Assembly: GCA_036971475.1 (NCBI GenBank)
Contig: JBAIZL010000003.1
Location: 102,294,733-102,358,732, forward strand
Length of the DNA: 64,000 nt
Reading direction: 5' to 3'
Source: Prosapia bicincta
Lineage: Eukaryota > Arthropoda > Insecta > Hemiptera > Cercopidae
Numbering within the stretch: position 1 is the stretch's first letter; every line of letters starts with the position of its first letter. Position numbers and translations under genes: made by a program. The notes below the pieces were generated by a model, which saw only the letters and a program-made list of their open reading frames with translations, was not told the DNA's origin and did no database searches. This document shows, in pieces, positions 24,433 to 35,156 of this stretch.

Positions 24433-26818
24433 TACAGTCTAAATATTTCGTCATTGGTTCAAATCGCCTTATCTGCGGCAAATAAAATCAGAACGCACAT
24501 CGTCTGGAGATCTGGTTTTACATTTACGTATATTGTTACGGAAATTTACCCTCCTGGTGTTTGTGTAAACGTTGACTTAAACCTATTTTATAAAATAATT
24601 TAAATGTGACAATTACTCTCCAAACACATTTAATTTTTGAACTATCGTTTTGCTTTTATTCCTGCATAAAATAAAATGCTGGAAATAAATTTTCTAATTG
24701 CAAATCTCACTTTCTTACAAATGATATCCTTTAAGCAAAGAAAACAAGATTTTGTAACAGAATATTTGTTATTTCCGAAGAAACGTTTAATCACTGACCA
24801 GTTAGTACCAACATGATAAATGAAAATTACCCTATACTTTACTACGGTATCTTTTACGTAATTATATAGTTATAAAATATGTAAATAGAGCGAAATATTT
24901 CAGATTTAATTAGTTTCTATGATTATGGTCCGCTCATGTTACGCCTTGAAAGTGCAGGTTCACAAATGCAAGGCAATTTGTTTCTGTGACAGGCTTAATG
25001 GGATCGCGCTCGTATTTATGCGCTAAGAGGCTCAGTTTATTCTTTCGTATTTTTCTAGCGCTTTTCAGTTTTCGTTGAGATAATATTATTACATAAAATA
25101 GCTTTACGGATATTTTATAGAATTTTGAAAAATAATTTGCTTTGCTTATTTTAGTTTTGTATTTTTAATAAATAAGATTTATGGTATTGAGAAAGGGTTT
25201 CGTACAGAATTTCGTCACACACCAGGGTTCTTTTGAAACCAGCAAATTATGCGTTCATGAAATAAATCCAATGACCTAATCGTAAAGGTAGCATTATAGC
25301 TTATATAATCCGCTTTTATTAAAGCAAGCCGATAAAATTAAATTTACTCATGAGTGTTACGTCAAAGGCTATCTATAATTGTATTTTAACTTTATGATTA
25401 TCGACTTCTTATAATATGAGTTTGTAATTTAGGTATATTAATACAAAAACTAGCCATAAAGTTTTTGATCACTCTTAGCGATCTTCATCATTGTCCAGGT
25501 TGGCCACTTGAGCTAGGCAGCAGGTGTTACATAAAGTGGTTCGTGTGATTCCTTATAGAGTTTGTTCACTTTACGCTTTTGTTTTGGTCTTTGTAAATTC
25601 CATGTTGCTTTCGTGTGTAGAAATGTAGTCCTTTTCAGTGATGTGTTGATACGGAAATTTTATAGGTTATGGATGATGTCCGCGAGCTAGGACCTGTTGT
25701 ATCAAGAGAATGGCAAAAGATGAATCGGTGTCATATATAAGTGCACGCATTTTTTTAATTCCATGTAAAAAGCGGTCTGTTTGTCAAACGTGAAATTAGT
25801 TACAATATAATATAAAAACAAACACCTGGAACAGGGAGTCTATCTTTTTGTTTTGAGTCGTTTTGTTACGTGTGTAATTTATTGTTAGTTGTAAACCCTT
25901 TTTTGTTCTTCAAACTTTTTTGAGATCTTTTTATAGTTTATTATGTAGTATATGGGTGTGATACACGGTTTTTCACCAGTTTTGTTATTTTGGTCAAACG
26001 TTCGTATTTCGTGCCATAAGTTATCAATTATTGTATTCTTGACTATATTATTTCCAGTTTTGTAGAAAAAAAGTTTTTTTTATTTTGTTCTTGTAGAAAA
26101 TGTCAGCGCCACAAAACTCGCGTCAGCGTCAAATATTTCTGGTTTAGAAACAGAATTAATTCGAAGATCTCAGTGATTTAAACCACAGTTATTATAGACC
26201 ATATAATAAATATAAAATATTAATCAAATAATAATCAACAAAGCTGGATAAATTAATCTCGTATGCTCATTTGGATTGCCAAGTCATTATCATGTAGCTA
26301 TAATAAAGTTAGAAAATAATTTAAACATACGAAATAAATTATCTCTAAAGCTTATATGTTAATTACGTGCTCGCAGAAAAGAAGGTTTTAATCTGTTTAG
26401 CTAACTAATTTATTAATTTGCTATTGTGCGGTTACAATGATTGTATTTTTAATTATATTATTTTCTCATTTCTCGCATATAATTAAGCAATACTTCACCA
26501 TTGGCGGCCATTTTGAAACACCCCTCGAGCTTCTATTTTCAAGAACAAGATGTTTTCGTTTCATTAAGTTTAACACTAAATTTCAGAGTAGTCCTGTGGG
26601 AACTTAAGGATAGTATTGTATAACCAAGGAGTGGCAGGAGTGTGCGGGTACGTTACGGACTTTAGTCCCAATTAAATAACCATTAGGCCAGTGTATAATA
26701 AACCTCGAGTTTTATGCCCGCCATTAACTCACTATCCAAAGCCGATAAGCTTGGGCGGTGATTTTTTGTCTATTAAATCGTTAGTATGCATTTAGTTTCG
26801 TTGTAAGTGTAGCCGGGT
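24433..26818. other. AT-rich intergenic DNA with one decayed hammerhead-like motif
   Basis: About 2.4 kb with no open frame worth calling on either strand. It holds a minus-strand hammerhead-like motif at 25463-25491. A weaker similarity to the same family lies near 26265-26295 (minus strand GATAATGACTTGGCAATC then CAAATG), too degraded to annotate separately. Confidence 0.55.
25463..25491 (-). ncRNA. Hammerhead-ribozyme-like motif with paired helix I and helix II
   Basis: Read on the minus strand: ATGATGA (six of seven core bases), then AGATCGCTAAGAGTGATC, in which GATCGCT and AGTGATC pair as a 7-bp helix II (one G-T wobble) around AAG, then AAAA where GAAA is expected. Next comes AACTTT, close to a palindromic AACGTT helix III, then A as the cleavage-site base, then TGGCTAG. 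That last strand pairs with the 5' flank CTGGACA at six of seven positions, giving helix I. Its stem sequences are unlike those of the 39.7-kb copy, yet the same helices form. The core mutations (C3 and G12) would probably abolish cleavage. Confidence 0.45.
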
Positions 26819-27472
26819 CGATTTCGTCACGGGGCATTTACTCTAATGTAGTTTTGTCGAAGGGGGTACGCTAAAAGGGGAGAGAGAGAGAGGGAGAGGG
26901 AGACACGATTTTGTCGCAAGGTATTTACTCTAATGTAGTTTTGTCGAAGGGGGTACGCTAAAAGGGGAGAGAGAGAGAGAGAGGGAGACACGATTTTGTC
27001 GCAAGGTATTTACTCTAATGTAGTTTTGTCGAAGGGGGTACGCTAAAAGGGGAGAGAGAGAGAGAGAGAGGGAGACACGATTTTGTCGCAAGGTATTTAC
27101 TCTAATGTAGTTTTGTCGAAGGGGGTACGCTAAAAGGGGAGAGAGAGAGAGAGAGAGGGAGACACGATTTTGTCGCAAGGTATTTACTCTAATGTAGTTT
27201 TGTCGAAGGGGGTACGCTAAAAGGGGGGAGAGAGAGAGGGGGAGACACGATTTTGTCGCAAGGTATTTACTCTAATGTAGTTTTGTCGAAGGGGGTACGC
27301 TAAAAGGGGGGAGAGAGAGAGGGGGAGACAGGATTTTGTCGCAAGGTATTTATTCTAATTTAGTTTTGTCGAAGGGGGTACGCTAAAAGGAGGGAGAGAG
27401 AGAGGGAGACACGATTTTGTCGCAAGGTATTTACTCTAATGTAGTTTTGTCGAAGGGGGTACGCTAAAAGAG

Positions 27473-27520
<48 letters not shown>

Positions 27521-27919
27521 CAAGATTTTGTCGCAAGGTATTTACTCTAATTTAGTTTTGTCGAAGGGGGTACGCTAAAAGGGGAGAGAGAGAGAGAGAG
27601 AGGGAGACACGATTTTGTCGCAAGGTATTTACTCTAATGTAGTTTTGTCGAAGGGGGTACGCTAAAAGGGGAGAGAGAGAGAGAGAGGGAGACACGATTT
27701 TGTCGCAAGGTATTTACTCTAATGTAGTTTTGTCGAAGGGGGTACGCTAAAAGGGGGGAGAGAGAGAGGGGGAGACAGGATTTTGTCGCAAGGTATTTAT
27801 TCTAATTTAGTTTTGTCGAAGGGGGTACGCTAAAAGGAGGGAGAGAGAGAGGGAGACACGATTTTGTCGCAAGGTATTTACTCTAATGTAGTTTTGTCGA
27901 AGGGGGTACGCTAAAAGAG

Positions 27920-27975
<56 letters not shown>

Positions 27976-28218
27976 CAAGATTTTGTCGCAAGGTATTTAC
28001 TCTAATTTAGTTTTGTGGAGGGGAAGTATGCTAAAAGGCGAGAGAGAGAGATAGAGTTACACACAATTTAGATTTTATGGCGGGATACTTAATCTAATGT
28101 AGTTTTGTTGGGGTGGGAGTATGTTAAAAGGAAAGAAAGGGAGAAAGTGAGAGACTGAAGATTTCGTCGCAAGGTATTTACTTTAATGTAGTTTTGTGGG
28201 AGAGGAGTACGCTAAAAG

Positions 28219-28226
<8 letters not shown>
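26819..28226. repeat. Tandem repeat of ~85-105 bp with an internal variable GA tract, about 17 units
   Basis: Each unit has a conserved part (CGATTTTGTCGCAAGG, TATTTACTCTAATGTAG, TTTTGTCGAAGGGGGTACGC, TAAAAGG) followed by a GA tract of very variable length ending in GGGAGACA. Unit length follows the GA tract, from about 80 bp to well over 100 bp. A run of units with variant GACAGGATTTTG and TTTAGTTTTG at about 27328-27540 is repeated at about 27772-28000, so several units were duplicated together. The last units (from about 28010) are degenerate (GTGGAGGGGAAGTATGC, GTTGGGGTGGGAGTATG). Serine-leucine minus-strand frames are by-products. Confidence 0.95.
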
Positions 28227-28263
<37 letters not shown>

Positions 28264-28292
28264 GGGGGGAGGGGGAAGAGGGAGAGGGTACT
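28227..28292. repeat. GA-rich microsatellite, terminal part of the preceding array
   Basis: A GA run with AAAG and G-run interruptions that follows the last recognisable TACGCTAAAAGG unit and passes into GGGGGAGGGGGAAGAGGG. Confidence 0.95.
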
Positions 28293-30914
28293 ACACTGAG
28301 ACGGTTTTCGGGATCCTAGTTTCCCAATCAAATAATACAATACATAAGATCTAAAACGCTCACCAAAAACAAAAACAACACACACACACACTATAAACAT
28401 GCATCATACAATATTTAGACATTTATTTTCAATTCCTGTATCTGTCTGATATTAAGGGAAATTTAGTTTTCCTCTACGCCCAATTGGCTACCTTGGTATA
28501 AATATGCTGCTTAGTTCTACCTATTCCTTACTCATCTCCGAACTTGCGGTGTAATGGTCTTGTTGGAGAGTAGGGATCTTGTGAACCACAATAATTCCCT
28601 ATTTAATATGCAAGACACTTTTATAACTTATACCTTAGTCCAGTATATTTTCAACATTCGTTTCAAAATCTTCATAGCAGATAATAATAAACCTGACTGA
28701 CTGTAAAAAATATAAATATATAATAAACTACATTTGATATCTTAGGAATAGTAAATATTGCAAGAAATTTTACAAACGTTTTGAAGAAAATTTAAAACAG
28801 TGGTTTTCAGAAAGTGTTTGTACGCTGGATGTCATTCAATCGATTTTATTAGGTACCTTTCTAGAATGGTGCAAATTTTGCAATACAATTTAAAATAACC
28901 TCCCGATGTGTTAAATGCTTGAAACTTAAAATGTAGCTTAGAGCTGAATAACAGGGCTTTACTATTGGGTCAATGTATTTTCTAACAGCCTAATCTAACT
29001 ATTGGATCAATGTATAGTGAGATTTGTAACAGTTTTCTATTTCAAAATAATTCCATGATATTGCGAAGCACAGAATAGTAATGTTAGTATTTTTAACTCC
29101 TTTTTCCTATACCAATACATGAGGGTATACAGTTTGTTCTAATATTTTAAAAATAAGTAAATTTTAATAGATACGAAAATACTTGTAAAACGTTTTATTC
29201 AAACAAAACCCGTAGGGCGTATGCATAGAAGGTTGTAAGAGTTGTAGGGATTAGCTGACTTTGAGAAGCTCACTCAGGAATTCATTTACTGTGCAAGTAA
29301 TTTTTCATTTGCAATTACCTTTGAATATGCGCCACATTATTTTGTAGTAATTTTATTATCTATTAAAATGCACCTCTCGAATATTTCAATGGTCAACTTA
29401 TATTGGAATATTAAGATAATCTATATGGCCATAGAATACGACCATATTTTACTCTTTATAATTCTGTTACAATGTATTTTTAAAAATCTTTAAAAAGACA
29501 CTGATGAATATCGGCACATAGCGATCGAAAACATTCTATCTCAGTACGTTTTACCAAATTTACTAAATTAAAGTTCGGATGGTCATAAACTATTGTTTAA
29601 GTGATTAATTGCATTTATTGTTCATACAGTGTTTATAGAAAATCTTAAAAAGGGTTATATTGGAGATAAATTGTTTCCTCTCTTTGTTATATAACTTTAC
29701 TTTATATCTTTTCGTTTCTAAGTGAATATCTTTATTCTTTCTTGCATGTATTTCTTTCTTTCGCTCCTTTACAGCCTTGTTTTCTTGAAAGCAACTAGTA
29801 TTTTAAATTTAAATGTTAGACTCCAGGTTGTGTTTTACTGGACACATGTTCCGTCTGTGTATACATGTAATTCCTTTTTTGATTATCAACATGGCATGTG
29901 TGAATATTCCGTTTTCTACATTTCTTCATTTTGTATTATTTCAGTTGAATACTTCAATGACTACGAAATCTTTAAAAAATCCGACAATCAGTGACTGGTG
30001 TCGGGAGAACACAGAAAACCAAAGCACGCTCAATGTTAATACGGCTAAACATCCCCATTACTAAATAATTAATCATTCATAATTATTCATCGATTAAAAA
30101 ACACCAAGACTGAGGTTTAAACGAAAATTGCACTGTTACAGACGCGGAAACACGCACACACTAGAAAATTCTAATCGATTCTGAATGTAAAAGTGAAATA
30201 GTATCCTGACTTCATCTAGGAAGCACATCGATACCAGACTGGGATCAAAGCCAACGCCTTCTACATTTTATAATACACTTATTTACTTAATCCAGTAATT
30301 AGTATTCAGGGAAGAAAATAATCAATGTTTCCTGTATTACAAACGGGTTTATCTACTTGGAATGTTTTGGTTACAGCGGAAAGCTACCATCCTTTTGTTG
30401 TTATTATCTTTTAATGACTGAATATTTTTTCCCCTCTCAAGGTTACAAAAGTAGTAAGAGTAAAGTACATGAGTTGCAAGCATGAAGCTACTGCTGACGG
30501 TAAATCACTAATAATAATATTAATTTAATAATAGTCAGTAATACTTACTGTAGTTAAAATGATTAAAAGAGACTTTAAATTCATTAATTGGAAATATTCA
30601 ATAAACAATGCTATATTTGTTTATTTTATACCCTTCTTCACTTATGGTCTACCGCTGAAGGTTTAGTTCTAGGAGTTGTGGTAAGGAACCGATGTAACGA
30701 AAAAATGTCAAAAGCCAGGCAGTAAGCGAACTTATAGTAAATTCTCTCTCGTTACCTTATTACCATAGCAATTATGGGTAACGTCGCTGTGACATTAAAC
30801 TGTTTAAATTTCTCGTGTTTAATTGTTCTTGTAATTTTTTAATATTATCAAAGGAACTAAATAAAATCAATATACAATATACATTTTGGTATTTTTAAAT
30901 CTCAGTTTTCTTTA
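28293..30914. other. AT-rich intergenic DNA with one hammerhead-like motif
   Basis: About 2.6 kb without a supported gene. A 90-codon frame at 29722-29994 begins at GTG and is hydrophobic, and an overlapping 83-codon frame is equally unconvincing. The only structured motif noticed is at 29501-29530. Confidence 0.55.
29501..29530 (+). ncRNA. Hammerhead-ribozyme-like motif with intact core
   Basis: CTGATGA (all seven core bases) is followed by 19 nt (ATATCGGCACATAGCGATC) and GAAA. ATCG and CGAT can form a 4-bp helix II. AACATT after GAA is one base from the palindrome AACGTT (candidate helix III), followed by C, an allowed cleavage-site base. The next strand TATCT pairs with the 5' flank AGACA at four of five positions. 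All strand-exchange positions match the type I hammerhead order, but the stems are short, so activity is doubtful. Confidence 0.4.
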
Positions 30915-30919
30915 TTAAC

Positions 30920-33900
30920 CTCTGAAGAATAGATAAGGATTGTGTATAGAGATGGGATTAAAATAAGAAAATAAGTTCCTCAGTCTGAAGAATAGAGAAG
31001 GATAATGTATAGAGATAGGATTAAAATAAGAAAATAAGTGTTTTAATCTGAAGAATAGAGGATTGTAAAGAAAGATAGGATTAATATAAGAAAATAAGTT
31101 TCTCAGTCTGAAGAATAGATAAGGATTGTGTATAGAGATAGGATTAATATAAGAAAATATGTTTCTCAGTCTGAAGAATAGATAAGGATTGTGTATAGAG
31201 ATACGATAAATATAAGAAAATATGTTTCTCAGTCTGAAGAATAGATAAGGATTGTGTATAGAGATAGAATTAATATAAGAAAATATGTTTCTCAGTCTGA
31301 AGAATAGATAAGGATTGTGTATAGAGATAGGATTAATATAAGAAAATATGTTTCTCAGTCTGAAGAATAGATAAGGATTGTGTATAGAGATACGATAAAT
31401 ATAAGAAAATATGTTTCTCAGTCTGAAGAATAGATAAGGATTGTGTATAGAGATAGGATTAATATAAGAAAATACGTTTCTCAGTCTGAAGAATAGATAA
31501 GGATTGTGTATAGAGATAGGATTAATATAAGAAAATATGTTTCTCAGTCTGAAGAATAGATAAGGATTGTGTATAGAGATAGGATTAATATAAGAAAATA
31601 AGTTTCTTAGTCTGAAGAATAGATAAGGATTGTGTATAGAGATATGATTAATATAAGAATATAAGTTTCTCAGTCTGAAGAATAGATAAGGATTGTGTAT
31701 AGAGAAAGGATTAATATAAGAAAATAAGTTTCTCAGTCTGAAGAATAGATAAGGATTGTGTATAGAGATATGATTAATATAAGAAAATAAGTTTCTCAGT
31801 CTGAAGAATAGATAAGGATTGTGTATAGAGATAGGATTAATATAAGAAAATAAGTTTCTCAGTCTGAAGAATAGATAAGGATTGTGTATAGAGATAGAAT
31901 TAATATAAGAAAATATGTTTCTCAGTCTGAAGAATAGATAAGGATTGTGTATAGAGATAGGATTAATATAAGAAAATATGTTTCTCAGTCTGAAGAATAG
32001 ATAAGGATTGTGTAAAGAGATAGGATTAATAAAAGAAAATAAGTTTCTCAGTCTGAAGAATAGATAAGGATTGTGTATAGAGATACGATAAATATAAGAA
32101 AATATGTTTCTCAGTCTGAAGAATAGATAAGGATTGTGTATAGAGATAGGATTAATATAAGAAAATATGTTTCTCAGTCTGAAGAATAGATAAGGATTGT
32201 GTATAGAGATACGATAAATATAAGAAAATATGTTTCTCAGTCTGAAGAATAGATAAGGATTGTGTATAGAGATAGGATTAATATAAGAAAATATGTTTCT
32301 CAGTCTGAAGAATAGATAGGGATTGTGTATAGAGATAGGATTAATATAAGAAAATAGGTTTCTTAGTCTGAAAAATAGATAAGGAATGTGTATAGAGATA
32401 GGATTAATATAAGAAAATATGTTTCTCAGTCTGAAGAATAGATAAGGATTGTGTATAGAGATACGATTAATATAAGAAAATATGTTTCTCAGTTTGAAGA
32501 ATAGATAAGGATTGTGTATAGAGATAGGACTAATATAAGAAAATATGATTCTCAGTCTGAAGAATAGATAAGGATTGTGTATAGAGATAGGATTAATATA
32601 AGAAAATAGGTTTCTCAGTCTGAAGAATAGATAAGGATTGTGTATAGAGATAGGATTAAAATAAGAAAATAAGTTCCTCAATCTGAAGAATAGAGAAGGA
32701 TAATGTATAGAGATAGGATTAAAATAAGAAAATAGGTGTTTTAATCTGAAGAATAGAGGATAGTAAAGAAAGATAGGATTAATATAAGAAAATAAGTTTC
32801 TCAGTCCGAAGAATAGAGAAAGATAATGTATAGAGATAGGATTAATATAAGAAAATAAGTTTCGCAGTCTGAAAAAAAGAAAAAGATTGTGTATAGAGAT
32901 ACGATTAATATAAGAAAATATGTTTCTCAGTCTGAAGAATAGATAAGGATTGTGTATAGAGATAGGATTAATATAAGAAAATAAGTTTCTCAGTCTGAAG
33001 AATAGAGATGGATAATGTATAGAGATAGGATTAATATAAGAAAATAAGTTTCGCAGTCTGAAAAAAAGAAAAAGATTGTGTATAGAGATACGATTAATAT
33101 AAGAAAATATGTTCATCAGTCTAAAGAATAGATAAGGATTGTGTATAGAGATACGATTAATATAAGAAAATATGTTCCTTAGTCTGAAGAATAGATTAGG
33201 ATTGTGTATAGAGATACGATTAATATAAGAAATTATGTTCCTCAGTCTGAAGAATAGATAAGGATTGTGTATAGAGATACGATTAATATAAGAAAATATG
33301 TTTCTCAGTCTGAAGAATAGATAAGGATTGTGTATAGAGATAGGATTAATATAAGAAAATAAGTTTCTTAGTCTGAAGAATAGTTAAGGATTGTGTATAG
33401 AGATATGATTAATATAAGAAAATAAGTTTCTCAGTCTGAAGAATAGATAAGGATTGTGTATAGAGATAGGATTAATATAAGAAAATATGTTTCTCAGTCT
33501 GAAGAATAGATAAGGATTGTGTATAGAGATAGGATTAATATAAGAAAATATGTTTCTCAGTCTGAAGAATAGATAAGGATTGTGTATAGAGATAGGATTA
33601 ATATAAGAAAATAAGTTTCTCAGTCTGAAGAATAGATAAGGATTGTGTATAGAGATACGATAAATATAAGAAAATATGTTTCTCAGTCTGAAGAATAGAT
33701 AAGGATTGTGTATAGAGATAGGATTAATATAAGAAAATATGTTTCTCAGTCTGAAGAATAGATAAGGATTGTGTATAGAGATAGGATTAATATAAGAAAA
33801 TATGTTTCTCAGTCTGAAGAATAGATAAGGATTGTGTATAGAGATACGATAAATATAAGAAAATATGTTTCTCAGTCTGAAGAATAGATAAGGATTGTGT

Positions 33901-35156
33901 ATAGAGATAGGATTAATATAAGAAAATATGTTTCTCAGTCTGAAGAATAGATAAGGATTGTGTATAGAGATACGATAAATATAAGAAAATATGTTTCTCA
34001 GTCTGAAGAATAGATAAGGATTGTGTATAGAGATAGGATTAATATAAGAAAATATGTTTCTCAGTCTGAAGAATAGATAAGGATTGTGTATAGAGATAGG
34101 ATTAATATAAGAAAATATGTTTCTCAGTCTGAAGAATAGATAAGGATTGTGTATAGAGATACGATAAATATAAGAAAATATGTTTCTCAGTCTGAAGAAT
34201 AGATAAGGATTGTGTATAGAGATAGGATTAATATAAGAAAATATGTTTCTCAGTCTGAAGAACAGATAAGGATTGTGTATAGAGATACGATAAATATAAG
34301 AAAATATGTTTCTCAGTCTGAAGAATAGATAAGGATTGTGTATAGAGATAGGATTAATATAAGAAAATATGTTTCTCAGTCTGAAGAATAGATAAGGATT
34401 GTGTATAGAGATAGGATTAATATAAGAAAATAGGTTTCTTAGTCTGAAGAATAGATAAGGATTGTGTATAGAGATAGGATTAATATAAGAAAATATGTTT
34501 CTCAGTCTGAAGAATAGATAAGGATTGTGTATAGAGATAGGATTGATATAAGAAAATATGTTTCTCAGTCTGAAGAATAGATAAGGATTGTGTATAGAGA
34601 TAGAATTAATATAAGAAAATATGTTTCTCAGTCTGAAGAATAGATAAGGATTGTGTGTAGAGATTCGATTAATATAAGAAAATATGTTTCTCAGTCTGAA
34701 GAATAGATAAGGATTGTGTATAGAGATAGAATTAATATAAGAAAATATGTTTCTCAGTCTGAAGAACAGATAAGGATTGTGTATAGAGATAGAATTAATA
34801 TAAGAAAATATGTTTCTCAGTCTGAAGAATAGATAAGGATTGTGTATAGAGATACGATTAATATAAGAAAATATGTTTCTCAGTCTGAAGAATAGATAAG
34901 GATTGTGTATAGAGATAGAATTAATATAAGAAAATAAGTTTCTTAGTCTGAAGAATAGATAAGGATTGTGTATAGAGATAGAATTAATATAAGAAAATAT
35001 GTTTCTCAGTCTGAAGAATAGATAAGGATTGTGTATAGAGATACGATTAATATAAGAAAATAGGTTTCTTAGTCTGAAAAATAGAGAAGGATTATGTATA
35101 GATATAGGACTAATATAAGAAAACAAGTTTCTCAGTCTGAAGAATAGAGAAGGATT
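30920..35156 (-). repeat. 63-bp tandem array, about 67 copies, open in one minus-strand frame
   Basis: The unit is 63 bp, with plus-strand landmarks GAAGAATAGATAAGGATTG, TGTATAGAGATAGGATTAAT and ATAAGAAAATATGTTTCTCA. Because 63 is a multiple of three, the same frame repeats in every unit. On the minus strand it reads FSYINPISIHNPYLFF followed by RLRN and one further residue, 21 residues per unit. The frame is interrupted only once over 4.2 kb, at 33384-33386, where ATAGTTAAGG replaces ATAGATAAGG and creates a TAA. This splits it into frames of 592 and at least 733 codons. The other five frames of the consensus are closed. Common variants (P to S, N-P to Y-R, Y to L) change the amino acid, so I see no sign of purifying selection, and no promoter, intron or poly(A) context supports a gene. 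Confidence 0.96.
33620..34420. repeat. 315-bp higher-order structure inside the 63-bp array
   Basis: The variant ACGATAAAT occurs at about 33657, 33846, 33972, 34161 and 34287, with spacings of 189, 126, 189 and 126 bp. The pattern therefore repeats every 315 bp, or five monomers. Monomers in the same slot match better than adjacent ones, which indicates amplification of a pentamer. Confidence 0.85.

Noticed and set aside
25225..25300. Phrases faintly like mitochondrial large-subunit rRNA (AAAGGTAGCAT)
   Set aside because: The similarity is limited to about 11 bases and the surrounding conserved rRNA sequence is absent. A nuclear mitochondrial insert cannot be supported.
26265..26295. Minus-strand GATAATGACTTGGCAATC then CAAATG, like the 58-kb motif
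   Set aside because: It probably shares ancestry, but most core bases and stem pairs are lost, so it is not annotated as a ribozyme.
29722..30064. Overlapping 90- and 83-codon frames
   Set aside because: The first begins at GTG and both are hydrophobic, AT-driven translations without a recognisable domain.
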